Below are positions 23,886 to 34,729 of a stretch of 64,000 nucleotides of DNA, in pieces. Location: positions 3,179,176 to 3,243,175 of the forward strand of contig BDGG01000005.1 in NCBI GenBank assembly GCA_001949185.1, read 5' to 3'. Numbering within the stretch: position 1 is the first letter of the stretch; the number at the start of each line of letters is the position of its first letter. Position numbers and translations under genes: made by a program. The notes beneath the pieces are model-generated. The model saw only the letters and a program-made list of their open reading frames with translations, was not told where the DNA came from and made no database searches. Origin of the DNA: Ramazzottius varieornatus. Lineage: Eukaryota > Tardigrada > Eutardigrada > Parachela > Ramazzottiidae.

Positions 23886-24218
23886 TCAGAAGAACTTGAG
23901 ATGGCGGGAAGGCGAGGGAGGCCGGATGTATCCGCGGTGAGCAGAGAATTTCCAGCGGACAGCTTGTTGAATGTGGGTCCCGTTGGTGTTGTGGTCGGCG
24001 GCTGCTGTGGCTCCTCCAATACGGAAGCTGTGGGAGGAGTACCGGTGGAAGTGTGGTTCATGTTTGAGGAGGGTCTTGACGGCTTGGTTGAAGAGCGAAC
24101 GGGTAAGGAGGATACCGTCGTTGAATTGAAACACGGGGAGCTCAGGTGAATTTAGGTGACGGGAGTTCATAAAGGCACAGACAGGGCACACCGGATGGTG
24201 AGTTGGAGGAAGAGTCAC
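23886..24218 (-). pseudogene. Tyrosine recombinase C-terminal fragment
   Basis: The minus-strand frame contains HSFRIGGATAAADHNT (HxxR box), then QAVRWKFSAH and HRGYIRPP with the expected nucleophilic Tyr. The usual GRWKS is altered to VRWKF. No N-terminal core-binding part is contiguous. It resembles recombinases of Crypton or DIRS/Ngaro-type elements and is a relic. It is diverged from the fuller copy at 28610-29509. Confidence 0.6.
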
Positions 24219-24892
24219 TGACTGGTCGGAACCGGCGTAACAATGTGAAACAGCCGTAGCTTACGCGAGCAGGAAGGAAGGTGTGGTGTGATGGGAAAGG
24301 CAGTGGAAACCACACGTTAACCAAGATTAAATTCGATTCAATTCTAATTAGGCTGCCACCATGGGACGGAAGACCGATTGTAGCTAAAATGAGCTGCAAC
24401 ATCAGTCGTAAGCGCAGCAGCTGATCACAACTTTAAATAATTGGGCAGGAATATGCTACCCAAGGCTAGCTACCGTAATTCCGATTACGCTAATTTCCGA
24501 AACCGAGGGGAGCTCCGGAAAGGAAAATGTAGCTACACGTCCCAAAAGGCGCCGAGCAAGCCATTACCACAGTCGGAAAGTGTCGGCAGAGACAGAAGTG
24601 TCTGAGTGGGCGAGGTTGGCAGGGGGACCCCGGATGGACGTTTTGTAGCTAGTAAATCACCAGGCAAGTTTGATTGCTGCTCTTGAAGCAAGACCTGCAT
24701 CTGGGGTTCCTCTTCCAATCTCACTAGGCTTTTCTCGAACAACATAGGATGAGGAGTTTTATCCATTTTATCCGCCTGTAGAGGTCTTTGTTGAGGAGGG
24801 CGTTGCTGCTGACATGCCAGGCGAAAGCTCGGATGCGGCTTCTCTACGGTTGGAAACAACAGGAAGATGAAGACCTTAATTGTAGCTACGGG

Positions 24893-25214
24893 TCTGTACA
24901 ACCAGAGTGAAACAATATCACTTCTAGTGTGTTCTCCGCAGTGCAGGCGTTGTTGGAAAACCGTTGACACAGCGTAGACAATCAGCCGTAAATATAGCTA
25001 AGGGCCGACTTTAGTTGTTGATCGTACTTTAGCTTTTGATTGACCGGGCCGACTTTGACCACGTGCTTCTTGCGTACAGTGTCCGCTTTCAGTGACACGT
25101 GGTCAAAGTCTGTCCCGTCAATCAAGGATCCGATCAACCGCAACCTGGTATCAACGGTTTCCCAGAGCCGCCCGTACTAGTGATATTGTTTCACTCTGGT
25201 ACAACATCAACAGA
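24893..25214. repeat. Long imperfect foldback centred near 25080
   Basis: CCAGAGTGAAACAATATCAC near 24900 is repeated in inverse near 25176-25199. CACGTGGTCAAAGT near 25096 mirrors ACTTTGACCACGTG near 25053. The arms are about 150 bp and imperfect, with a short loop. Probably a palindromic MITE. Confidence 0.6.
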
Positions 25215-26740
25215 ACGGTGTCGATTGCGACTTCTTCACATACGCGTTCGTCTACGAGCTACAGGGCGCTCGCACCAACTTGCTACCACCTGTTACTACC
25301 ACGAGGAAAAAATCAGATTGCTTCTTTTCCGCTTTTTCTTGCACACTATCCATACAACTCTTCAAGCAGCTTCGGTTGAACTACGCGCCGTTTTATAATA
25401 TTGAAAATCAGCTTGAAAAAGTTGACTAGCGTGAGTTCCGGTGGGGAAGACCTATCGTAACGACTAAATCTGTTGTCCACAGGACCCCATGGTAGATTTT
25501 CGATGCGACATCTGCTGTCAACAGGCCAACAGCTGTAACAACTTCCCGGCGAAATTCCGGGCCATTTTGCCGGGGGATCAAATTTTCGAAACACTTTTTG
25601 CTCCGCGCAGCCGATGTTGAGGAGACCGATGGTTGAACTTCGCAGCGCAACACCCTAAAAATCACTCCGCACAAGCCGATGAACGCAATAGCCAGAGTAC
25701 GCATCTAGTTTCAATCTATTTTAATGTAGCCAGTTCTTGCTTGATGGAAATACGTCCTACTCAGGATCTCGAGACGAGCAGAAACTCTGGAAGTGGTGAG
25801 ATACCATACGGTACATCGCTTGTGTCGTTGTGTTCTAACCGCTCGTTCGATCCGGATTCGCGAGAAGTCTACATCAGCCCTACCAGTTTCTCTTGAAGAA
25901 AAGTGGGTATCTGCATACGAGAATGCATACAAAGTATTTTCTCTCCGGATGTACCTTTTACGACATCAGATTGCTTGAAATATTGAACTGTATCCCAGGT
26001 TTCTTTTGTCGCACTTTGTCGTGGTAATGAGACGAAAATCAGTGGCTGAAGAATTAATGGTTACCACTTGAAAAGTACAGGGTTGTAAAGTGCCAGTCTT
26101 GACAGCAGCAACGCGTACAAGCTGGAGACCTCACCAGCGAGCTCTTTGGCCGCACGGTGCCTTTGCAGTCTTGATGTTTGGTTAGTTGACTAGGAAGTGG
26201 TACACCACTGGACAGCCGAACGCGAGACTTCCGCTAGCACCTTTTCTATCACCCCCTGAATTACCTGCCGGCTCGCACTCCGGTGCTTAACGCCTCTGTT
26301 GCTCTGGAGCCGCTCATGTCAGGGCGTCACCCGACCCAAATCCGCTTGTGTGACAAACAGCTGAGGAACGGCAATGCTGAGCCTGACGTCACGACTCAGA
26401 CCGGCTGTTAGCCGTGTACGAACGCTGTTACCACTGAGCCGCGACGTGAGCGAAGTCCGATTCTCCCGAGTAAACCATCCTCCAGTCGATCGTCACATGA
26501 CAGCACTACGTACGGGCGCCAGCTGTTTGTCACATCGACTATTGCGCAGTGGCATGGCTGCGTGGAACTGGCCACAGCGAGGTTTCCAGAACTTCTCACA
26601 GTCATCAGCAGAGCTGGCGCATCTGATCATCTTCGCTGGTAGGTCACTCACCCGAACAACGAGCTTTTCTCTCGTCATCGAACAAAATTTATATGATAAG
26701 GAGGCTATACTGTATGTCAAACCAAGATGTTGCTCCATTC

Positions 26741-26830
26741 AGCAATGAATTGACTAGAAACAGCCTTGAAGGTCACATGGTTGCCAGCAATGAATTGACT
26801 AGAAACAGCCTTGAAGGTCACATGGTTGCC
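26741..26830. repeat. Perfect 45-bp tandem duplication
   Basis: Two identical 45-base units (26741-26785 and 26786-26830), each starting AGCAATGAATTGACTAGAAA, lie head to tail. The unit is a multiple of three. Perfect identity indicates a recent event or a sequence collapsed or expanded in assembly. Confidence 0.9.
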
Positions 26831-27146
26831 AGCTTACGAGATTCGGTCTTGCTTTCACGCAGCTACATACATCAAGTCTTGTCTATTATGTTTCATTTAA
26901 TGGCAAAGCGTGGGTATGCAGGTACCTGAGAGTTCCTGTCTCAGTGCACTGGGGATGAGTGCACTGGATACGACAGCGGTTCAACGCGCCAGCCAATGGC
27001 AACGCGTTTGGCTCCGAGTACGCCCCCAAAAAAAGCCATCATGTGGGTGGTCAAACTCAACATTGCCCGAGTCTCCCTTTGAAAACGTCTCGCTTCACTC
27101 GGCTGGATCAAATTAATTTCACATTGCTATACACTGAGTCCCATAT

Positions 27147-27426
27147 TTATCTGTCCACCCCCATCTTCGTTTCAAAACTTCATACTTATTTCGCACTAAC
27201 CCGATTTCGATATTTTGAACGTCTTTATAGAGATCAGTGGGTGATCTTTACGACCACGTGACTTCCGTATAAGTCAATCAGAAAATCAACTGGCAGTATC
27301 ATCCCTGCGAACACCTAAAACTGCCTTGTTTTCGGCTCCGAGTTGCGGGTGCTAGCCAGCAGATAGCACATCATGCTTGTTGGACAATTTTTGAATTTTT
27401 GAACAAAAATGCGGGTGGACAGATAA
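27147..27426. mobile_element. MITE with TTATCTGTCCACCC ends
   Basis: TTATCTGTCCACCC at 27147 is matched in inverse by GGGTGGACAGATAA ending at 27426. Similarity continues inward about 20 more bases (CTTCGTTTCAAAACTT against TTTTTGTTCAAAAATT). A TTA or TA-type flank is possible but not clean. It is noncoding, about 280 bp. Confidence 0.6.
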
Positions 27427-28609
27427 TTACGACCGATGCACGTGCTGGTTTGAGCAAGATACATGCTTTCAGTGCTTCCACCTTGTTCCTTATAACTTTC
27501 TAACTTGTGGTTAAAACTTGATCCTGATTTCAGACTGACGTTTCTCAGGGTCTATCTGAAGTACGAAGAGCAAGTCCTAACTTTTCTAACTCGCCGAACT
27601 AGCGAGTACCATACTAACTGACAATGTTCTCAGCTCCCATCAGGTCCTGAATTCCTAATTTAATTCACGAGCATCCCCCCACACCTTTCTCTATTCTAAT
27701 CCAGACAAAGCGGAATTCGGCGGAGAGATCATGACGGGAGAAATTCCCGAAGGGAAGGCATTTGTAACTGGAGTCCGATATTAGGGAGCATACTTTCTGC
27801 AGAGAGCAGAGTAAGCTAAGCCAGTAAACCACATATAGGCCAGACCAAGTAAAAATCGCAGGGATTAAATGGCGTGGCCCAGTTTGCCATAACACTTCTC
27901 ACATGATTTCAATTCAAAATCGGAACGGCTAAGACTTTACTAACTCTCGAGTGAAAACTCATTGCCTTGAATGCTCTCAGAAAATTTGCCTGAATCTCTC
28001 GCTGGCGGTGATCCTTCCTTTTACTGTTCTCCAACATTCCAAACCGCACTTTACTCTCTTTTCGATATTTGCGAGCCGTTCTGCAGCCCCGCCAACGAGC
28101 TCTTCCACTAAACTTCTCGAATTTTCCTCAAGTTGTTGCTCATCTACCGTCGAACTACCGACTGCGGGATACGGTAACACATCGATTGAAATTATTTGCT
28201 TATATCTTGGCTCACGGTGGTCAAATCGGATGTTTCCAGGTATCAAACTGTAATCCAGACGTAGTTCTACTGCTGTGAGCAGAACTGTACACAGGAAGCG
28301 CGAAAGAACGGAGTTATGCCAATTTGAATTACATCTGTCTTGACTTCCGGTGGCGGATGACGTCACCGGGTGAGGGTGAGAAAACGACGGTTTTTTGGGT
28401 ATGTATGCCACGTTACAGCTAAAGTTTCACTCCTATTTCTTGTTCTCTGAATCAGGATTTACTGCTCAACTTTTAACATGAACGGAACACGTAGCACCGA
28501 ACACGGAGACAACTGGGTAACTGAGGGGCCCACGAGCGAGGCTTAGGGACAATGTTCACCTGACCTTATTCGCGTCGTACCACCAAACAATTACTCTACG
28601 ACGCGAAAC

Positions 28610-29509
28610 TCACCCAGCCATTAGCTGGATCCAACTTCTCTGCTGTTGGATGTTAGGCTTCACATAGACAGCATATGCATCACTCTTCCATCTTCCCAAA
28701 ACCCTGATTTGATCAATAGGAACACCACACTGCGATGCAGTTGTAGCCGCCCCCATTCGCAAACTATGCGAAGAATGACTCTTTCCTAACGACCTCTTTA
28801 AAAATTCGCTCAGTCGCTGTCTAGTTAGGCACATTCCGTCAGCAAAAGTGAAGACTGGTCGGGTCGGACTGGTATTACACAAAGCAGCATACTTGAGATA
28901 TGCCCGAACCGTGCAACACGACCGCGTAGATTCCGGAATGACAGCTGTATACGGCAGACTCTGTGAAGACTTCGAGGAGCGCAGAATGATGCTGAGCAAA
29001 CCATCTTGACACTTGATATCACCAAACGTCAAAAATCGCTGTCCTTCTTCTTTATACCGAACCGTAAATTCAGATATTCGCATAAAACCAAAGAATGCAA
29101 CAGCGCAAGCGCACCATAGCATTCGCTTATCGTGGTAAGATAGAGCCGACTTCTAGAGGAATGTCTTTAGTTTCTTTAATTTTGTTATGGTTACGGGCAA
29201 TCTCTCCGACTTCTTCGCTACCGCACATCTTTTCCAACCGGTCAGCATCATGTTCAATTGTTGATCAAATTCAACAGAGTCTTCGTACCCGTTCACTGTA
29301 TTCATCGAAATACACACGTTTGCTGCAACCAAACTCAACCCGTCCTGATAAAGACTCGGGGCAAACCTCCGTATAGATTCTGCCGTAGATGGTAAGAATC
29401 GCTGACCAAATTTCAGGCAGAAAGACATGAACCGTCTAACCCCGACTGCATATACTCTCAGACTGCCAGCGAAGATCAAAAGTGGAAAGAAGCCGCTGTT
29501 GTCGGACAT
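28610..29509 (-). pseudogene. Tyrosine recombinase (Crypton/DIRS-type), one in-frame stop
   Basis: The same minus frame runs through the whole piece except for a single TAG at 29153-29155. The N-terminal part (YAVGVRRFMSFCLKFGQRFL) fits the SAM-like core-binding domain. The catalytic domain shows FFGFMRISEF (first Arg), HSLRMGAATTASQCGV (HxxR), VLGRWKSDA (Trp) and YAVYVKP (Tyr nucleophile). All catalytic residues are present. No reverse transcriptase or RNase H is seen nearby. The first ~30 residues overlap the start of the neighbouring pogo-like relic, so the N terminus is probably cut off by it. Confidence 0.72.
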
Positions 29510-30684
29510 GGAAGAAGAAATATACAGAAGATTCGACGATGCACGGAAAAAAGGAAAGAGAGTTCAGGAGTGTGACATCCAACGAATCGCTCTACAGGTA
29601 TCCAAAGAAAGGGGAATCAAAGACTTTAAAGCCACGAGGAGCTGGCTTTACAGGTACCAGGAACGACACAGCATAGTGCAGCGGTCTCCTACGCACGCAG
29701 GAAAGAAATTCAGCATGACCGAGGAAGACATTGTAAGCTTATGTTTTGATACCAAGTGGTGAATATACCGTGACGTCAAGTATGAATAACAGCAGGCTGT
29801 TAACTGTCCTCATTTCTTTTCATCTTTAGCGTGACGTTATGCGTCTACGAAATGCCTATTGTTATTTTTAGGAAAAAGAGGCTCAGTTTCCGGATATGGT
29901 CGAAGAAATCGTAACCCTGAACAATACCCCGCCCAGCAGAATGATTAACTTCGACGAAACCTCTGGGAAGCTGCAGAATTCTCACAAGAAGACTCTGTCG
30001 CCGAAGGGAGTAAAAGATGTGACGGTGATCGATCCGAATGCACCGCAAGAAAATTTCACAGTGGGCCTGGCCATTTCCGCAGACGGATATAAATTTTCCG
30101 GCCGTGGTGATTTTCAAGGATAATAAGAAGACCGGCAAGCTATCCGAGAGCATTCTGGAAAAGCTGGATATTCCCGAAAATGTGGTGGTTTTCAGTACAA
30201 GTACGGCGTTTTCGTTTTTTCTGTCAAACAGCATTTCCGGTCGAAAACCAGTTCGACTACAATATTATGTTATTATGTAATCGCAGCTTCCGGTTGGTGG
30301 CTGTCGAGCTTGGATATCCAGTGGATTGAGTTTACGTTTGACGAGAAGGAAAAAGGTAGTTACCTTTTTCGAGACCACGCACCCGCGCACCTGAGTCACG
30401 AGAGTCAAGCTTTGCTGGAGAAGAAGGGAACGGAGCAAACTTTTATTCCTAAAGGGCTGACGGGCAAGTACCAGCCTCTTGATGTTGGAGTTAACTATCC
30501 GTTTAAGTGTTACCTAAATAAATCCTACCACGAGTGGAGGGACAAGTGCACGGAAATCACCAAGAAAGGGTACTTGAAGAAGCCATCACGCCAAGAGTTT
30601 CTCTACTTCGTATCTGAAGCATGGTCTAAAATCAAAACGTCCACTGTTGAAAAACCCTTTGGTCGCCGCCAGTATCTTGCCTGA
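29508..30684 (+). pseudogene. Second pogo-like (CENPB/DDE_1) transposase, frameshifted
   Basis: Plus strand. A CENP-B-type helix-turn-helix (EEEIYRRFDDARKKGKR, then ECDIQRIALQVSKE and WLYRYQERH) is followed, after a non-coding break at about 29762-29870, by MINFDETSGKL (first Asp), a frame change near 30115, then YLFRDHAPAHLSHE (second Asp) and GKYQPLDVG (third Asp). The C-terminal part ends at 30684. It is unlike the 11-13 kb element and has no clear terminal repeats. Not functional. Confidence 0.72.
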
Positions 30685-30988
30685 GCCACTCTACATGTCA
30701 GCTGACGAGAATTTTGAGGATCTCGACTGCATCTTTGAATGTAGTTTCCCTTCTGTAGAAGACAACCAACCTGCCGCGCTGAATATTTCCAGCGGTAGCT
30801 GAGTGTATGGTGGATTGTTGATTCGATAGAATACGAAAAACTGATGCCCGGCGGATGAAGTTTACGTATACGATCACGTGATTCGCCAAGTTCATGAAGC
30901 ATTACAGTACACCTAAAATAAAGCACGACCGTTACGCTGCGAACGCAGCGATGGATGCCAGAAAACTCTGATGTAAGGCATGACCCAC

Positions 30989-31537
30989 GTATTCATTGTT
31001 AGTCATGTTGAGCATGTATGCTGTTGTGTGCAAAAAAACGAAAGTTTACTATAAATTAGTTGAACAAAGTAGGCAGATGGAAAACTTACCATAATATCTC
31101 GCATAGAGTCTTCCCTGGTGGCAATGATAATGACTGACGTATATGGAATGAGAAACGTATTACCCTTTGACCCATCATTGCGCAAGCACAATTTGGGATG
31201 TTACAGATATGAATGGCCTTACTTCTGCTGGACTTTCTTGCTCGCTTCAGCATACCCTTATACAGCTGAGTAGGGGCATTGTTTGAATCGAACAACTCGT
31301 AAAACAGACGGTACTTTGGCTTTGAGGTACCCTCGAAGAGTGGGACACACTAGGCCATTTAGAAATGTGCCTACACTCAACCACTTAGTTAGTCGATCAC
31401 AAAAGAACGTGACTGTTGTCCACGCATAACGTTCCAAGAACGGAACTAAAGCGATGGGCTGCCATGCCGCTGGACCAGTGGAGATGACCATTGTTGGATA
31501 CCTCTTCGGGTCGCCGATACGTGGCGCTGCTCCCAGC
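30989..31537 (-). pseudogene. Receptor E: broken copy of the receptor family, closest to D
   Basis: Three exons align to D: 31537-31223 (LGAAPRIGDPKRYPT, STGPAAWQPIALVPFLE, WTTVTFFCDRLTK), 31133-31090 (IIIATREDSMRDIM) and a shortened 31020-30989 (MTNNEY). Relative to D there is a 2-base deletion after RGYL near 31313, which shifts the frame before ELFDSNNA, and the third exon is 7 bases short. Exons for the rest of the ectodomain and the membrane segment are absent; the pogo-like relic starts just below. Most likely a dead duplicate. Confidence 0.75.
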
Positions 31538-31828
31538 CTACAAGACAGAAAACTGCATATTCCGAAACAACGGGTATGGCGAACGAGTGCGTACTACTGA
31601 TCGTTTGTCCAGAATCAGCAGAAACAGCTGGAATACCAACCTCAAAACCATCGAGTGCGTGGGAAAGTTTTGGGGAACGCTCGAATCCGGTATGCCTTTA
31701 TATGCAGTAATGACCTGGAAAGCAGCAACTACAGTCGTGACGACGGATGAGAAAAGCGGGACCAAAATTTTCAGACTCAGACGACAACGTATACGACTCC
31801 AGTCAGGGTATCCGTACCAGGATGAACA

Positions 31829-32160
31829 CTGTCAGAGGTGTCCGTAAATAAAATTTCCTCCGCCCACAACCCATGGAAGATTACAGCGAGGAGGTNNNNN
31901 NNNNNNNNNNNNNNNNNNNNNNNNNNNNNNNNNNNNNNNNNNNNNTGGCACCTTTCAAACGCATCACTAATGCACTTACGACGCTTCTAGTTTCCAGCAC
32001 AGTGCCGACAGAGGTCAACGTGAGTGCATTTGTGATGGGTTTGACTGCCTCGGGCATGAAGGTGTCAGAGTAGACCTCCTCGCTGTAAATCTTCCATGGG
32101 TTGTGGGCGGAGGAAATTTGCCCGGACATGAGATTATTTTCAGACACCTCTGAATGCTGT
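31829..32160. repeat. Inverted-repeat element interrupted by a 50-N gap
   Basis: ACCTCCTCGCTGTAA at 32074 and the following CCATGGGTTGTGGGCGGAGG are matched in inverse at about 31852-31895. A second, inner pair (GCATCACTAATGCAC and GTGCATTTGTGATG) lies right of the gap. The gap itself is 31896-31945. Probably a MITE of about 330 bp. Confidence 0.65.
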
Positions 32161-33156
32161 AAAACTTCATGAGTTTCCCCAAGTGACGTCACAGTAGACG
32201 TAGCGTTCAAGGGTACGATGACGCATACAGCATACGCTTACTGTGACGTCACTTCGCGAAGTTCATGAAGCATTACATCATGTCTATGGTGTGTTGGCCA
32301 TCTGGCTGTCATAGGTTGCAACCGGCATTCATCGACCAGCCGAACACACCGTTTGTAATAGGTGCCTCCGATGATTTGCTCGAAAAAATGTCCGGGTATC
32401 ATTCCTAACACCCAAGTACTGACGCGGCCGTGAACCCTGAGTGCCATTTGATTAATTGAATTAAACTCGAGTTACTGTACCAGACCCTGACTGTACCGTA
32501 CACGCATGATGGTTAATTATAGGACAGGCCTTCTCGCTACCGCGGTACATACGGAAGCACGTACGTACGCAGCTGATTCACGATGGCTAAACCGATTCAC
32601 GAATGGCTAATCCTGCATACACTATCTTTGGGGTAAACTGTTGGTCTGTACAAACTTCGAATAAAGTTTGATTCATCAAGTACAATGCGTAACGGTTATG
32701 GGTTCTCCCTTCGTACAAATGATATTAAAGCTGCATGGGCGCTCCGTTAAGTCAACTCGTTATCGCGTCTAGGTCCTCATCTCTAAAGAAGCGTCGCTCT
32801 CAAAGGTCATTGAAACCTCAATAAACCGAGATGTACAGAATGGTGTTTGGTTGGGCATACAGCTCAGATCCCTGATTGATTTTGAAAGAGAAGAACAAAT
32901 TCATATTCACTTGCAGTTTCGGATACAACAGAGCAGAGTTTTCCCTAGCTTTGTCACCACAACAGATATGTTTAGCGGGGGGTTCCAATAATCTGCGTCA
33001 GGCCGCCCCGAAATCTTGATGATCGTTCTGGTTGCTCGCTTGAAAATCTACACAGCCTATCGATCAATTTAATCCAAAGAAAACTTTGCAGCAAAGTGTG
33101 GTATAACCAGTTGTCTGAACGACGGATATTTCTTGTGACTAAAATTTCGTACCGCG
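32161..33156. other. Intergenic, nothing recognised
   Basis: Only short frames without domains. No inverted repeats stood out. Confidence 0.35.
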
Positions 33157-34729
33157 ATGGTTCTGCTGGTCGACCCGAAGAACCATGCTCCCGAGTTATT
33201 TTGCTTCTGTCCTAACCGACCTCTTTATCAGGTGCGGAAGTATGACTTGTTACTTCCCCGACGAAGGTTTTCAAAAAATTTTCCTGACTGCCAACCTCGG
33301 TATTTTCGATCGGGTTATCCACCCATCCTATCATGGTACTTCACTCATTTTTTCGGCAGCGAATGCATGCCTTTACTGTAGGATCATAGGGGAAGAGAAA
33401 AGATAAACTCCCCGCAGCTATTTTTCGCAGCCTCTCTGGAGGAAATTGTTTTATCACGTTGGGGGTGCTCTGATTTTTCGACGTGGTGATTATGCTTTAG
33501 TACCAGGTCTTCTCTTCCTGATGTGTGAAGGAGAGTTTTCAGTTCCGCCTCCTGCAGTTTTGCGGAAGTGTTTTGTTCAATGTGTACTATAAAGCCAACA
33601 TGCAACATTGGTGCTTTGAGTCGACTGAACAATTTCGTTTAGTGAACGGCAACTTTCCTCATTATTCTTTTTCGTACCGTAGAGGTCTAGTCACTGGCTA
33701 CCGTTATGCCGAGCAGAAAGATTTCACAGCAGTCTAGACTTTAGAATTGTAACCAGACAGTAGCAACAATTTTCCTTTGGTGTTGCTCACGATTCGAAAT
33801 TTCCACACTGCTCCCGCTCTTTTGAAACATTCCGATTTTTGCTTCAGACCGTTCTACAGAGCCCACTTATCATGGCTGGCAACAATGTGATCTGAGATCG
33901 GTTCGCTCTCTTTCAGAACCGGGAGGGTAAATAAAGGCAAAACCTTGCGTTATCTGTAAGGTGCGCGAGGTAAACGAGGTATCCGATTCTCTAATTTTAT
34001 TGCCTTCCCCTTTTATCCAAATGTCCAGCGAGGATTTACTGAGACACTTTGAAGTCTCGTAAGGGTTTTACAACAATCCGGGAAGAATCGGCTTCAACAA
34101 ATTCCCCGAGCACCTTGTTGTTCACTTTCAGTTTCGGTCTTCCGTAGGAGTGAATTCCGAGCAGAAAATCTCCAAAGCGGAGGGTATGCTGCTTACCTGC
34201 TTTGTTCCAAAACATGGAGCATATCTTCTTGCCCGTGTAAGATGAGTTGACGCCTCGAAAAAATTCATAGTGTTCAATGACCCAAAATTTTGGTTCTCCG
34301 CGATTTAGACAAAACTATTCCTGCCTTTCTGCTGAGCTGAGGAACTCAGAACAGTAGAATGCCAAACGGTAGCCAGGAGTTGGCAAAGTGAGAGAAAAAA
34401 GACTTCAGGACAGAAGAACAAGGGGGAGAGTAACCATGATTTTCCGAAGTTGACGTGTTCCCTGTGGTAACAGGTCATACTTCCGCACCTCTACTATAAC
34501 CCGAAAGAAACTTTCGACGAGGTCGTGGACCGTCCGAGAAGGAATTTTTGAACAAAAATCGCAGCAACATACCCCCGCCACGCTCGGATGGGACCAGTTT
34601 ATGTTTCTTCGAAAAAATATCAAACGTGCTTTGCCGGTCGAGGTATTTACATACCTGTGCTTTTAAGTAAACTATTCGAAACTCGCTTATAACATTGGCA
34701 ACGAAGTTTAGTATTGATATATCGTTCAA
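33157..34729. other. Two inverted copies of an unknown coding relic
   Basis: A plus-strand frame near 33157-33381 contains QVRKYDLLLPRR. A minus-strand frame near 34405-34623 contains EVRKYDLLPQGTRQLRK. At the DNA level GGTGCGGAAGTATGAC is shared in opposite orientation. Another clean minus-strand frame at about 34036-34216 reads MFWNKAGKQHTLRFGD then IHSYGRPKLKVNNKV. Together they look like remains of a mobile-element protein, but I cannot name the family. Confidence 0.4.

Larger units (their letters stand above)
24219..28609. other. Repeat-rich region without a recognised host gene
   Basis: Apart from the repeats listed (24893-25214, 26741-26830, 27147-27426) no domain is evident. A 145-codon minus frame ending at 24533 is Gln/Pro-rich and overlaps a foldback arm. 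A plus frame at 26374-26748 starts like a mitochondrial presequence but lies in a partly palindromic stretch (TGTGACAAACAGCTG near 26350, inverse near 26520). A minus frame at 27977-28411 has no ATG start. Confidence 0.4.

Noticed and set aside
24533-24970. Gln/Pro-rich 145-codon minus frame
   Set aside because: Overlaps the arm of a foldback repeat and has no domain; probably not a gene.
26374-26748. Possible mitochondrial-presequence protein
   Set aside because: Lies in a partly palindromic stretch, has no downstream domain, and runs into the 45-bp duplication.
27977-28411. 144-codon minus frame
   Set aside because: Starts with GTG rather than ATG, no domain, no supporting splice sites.
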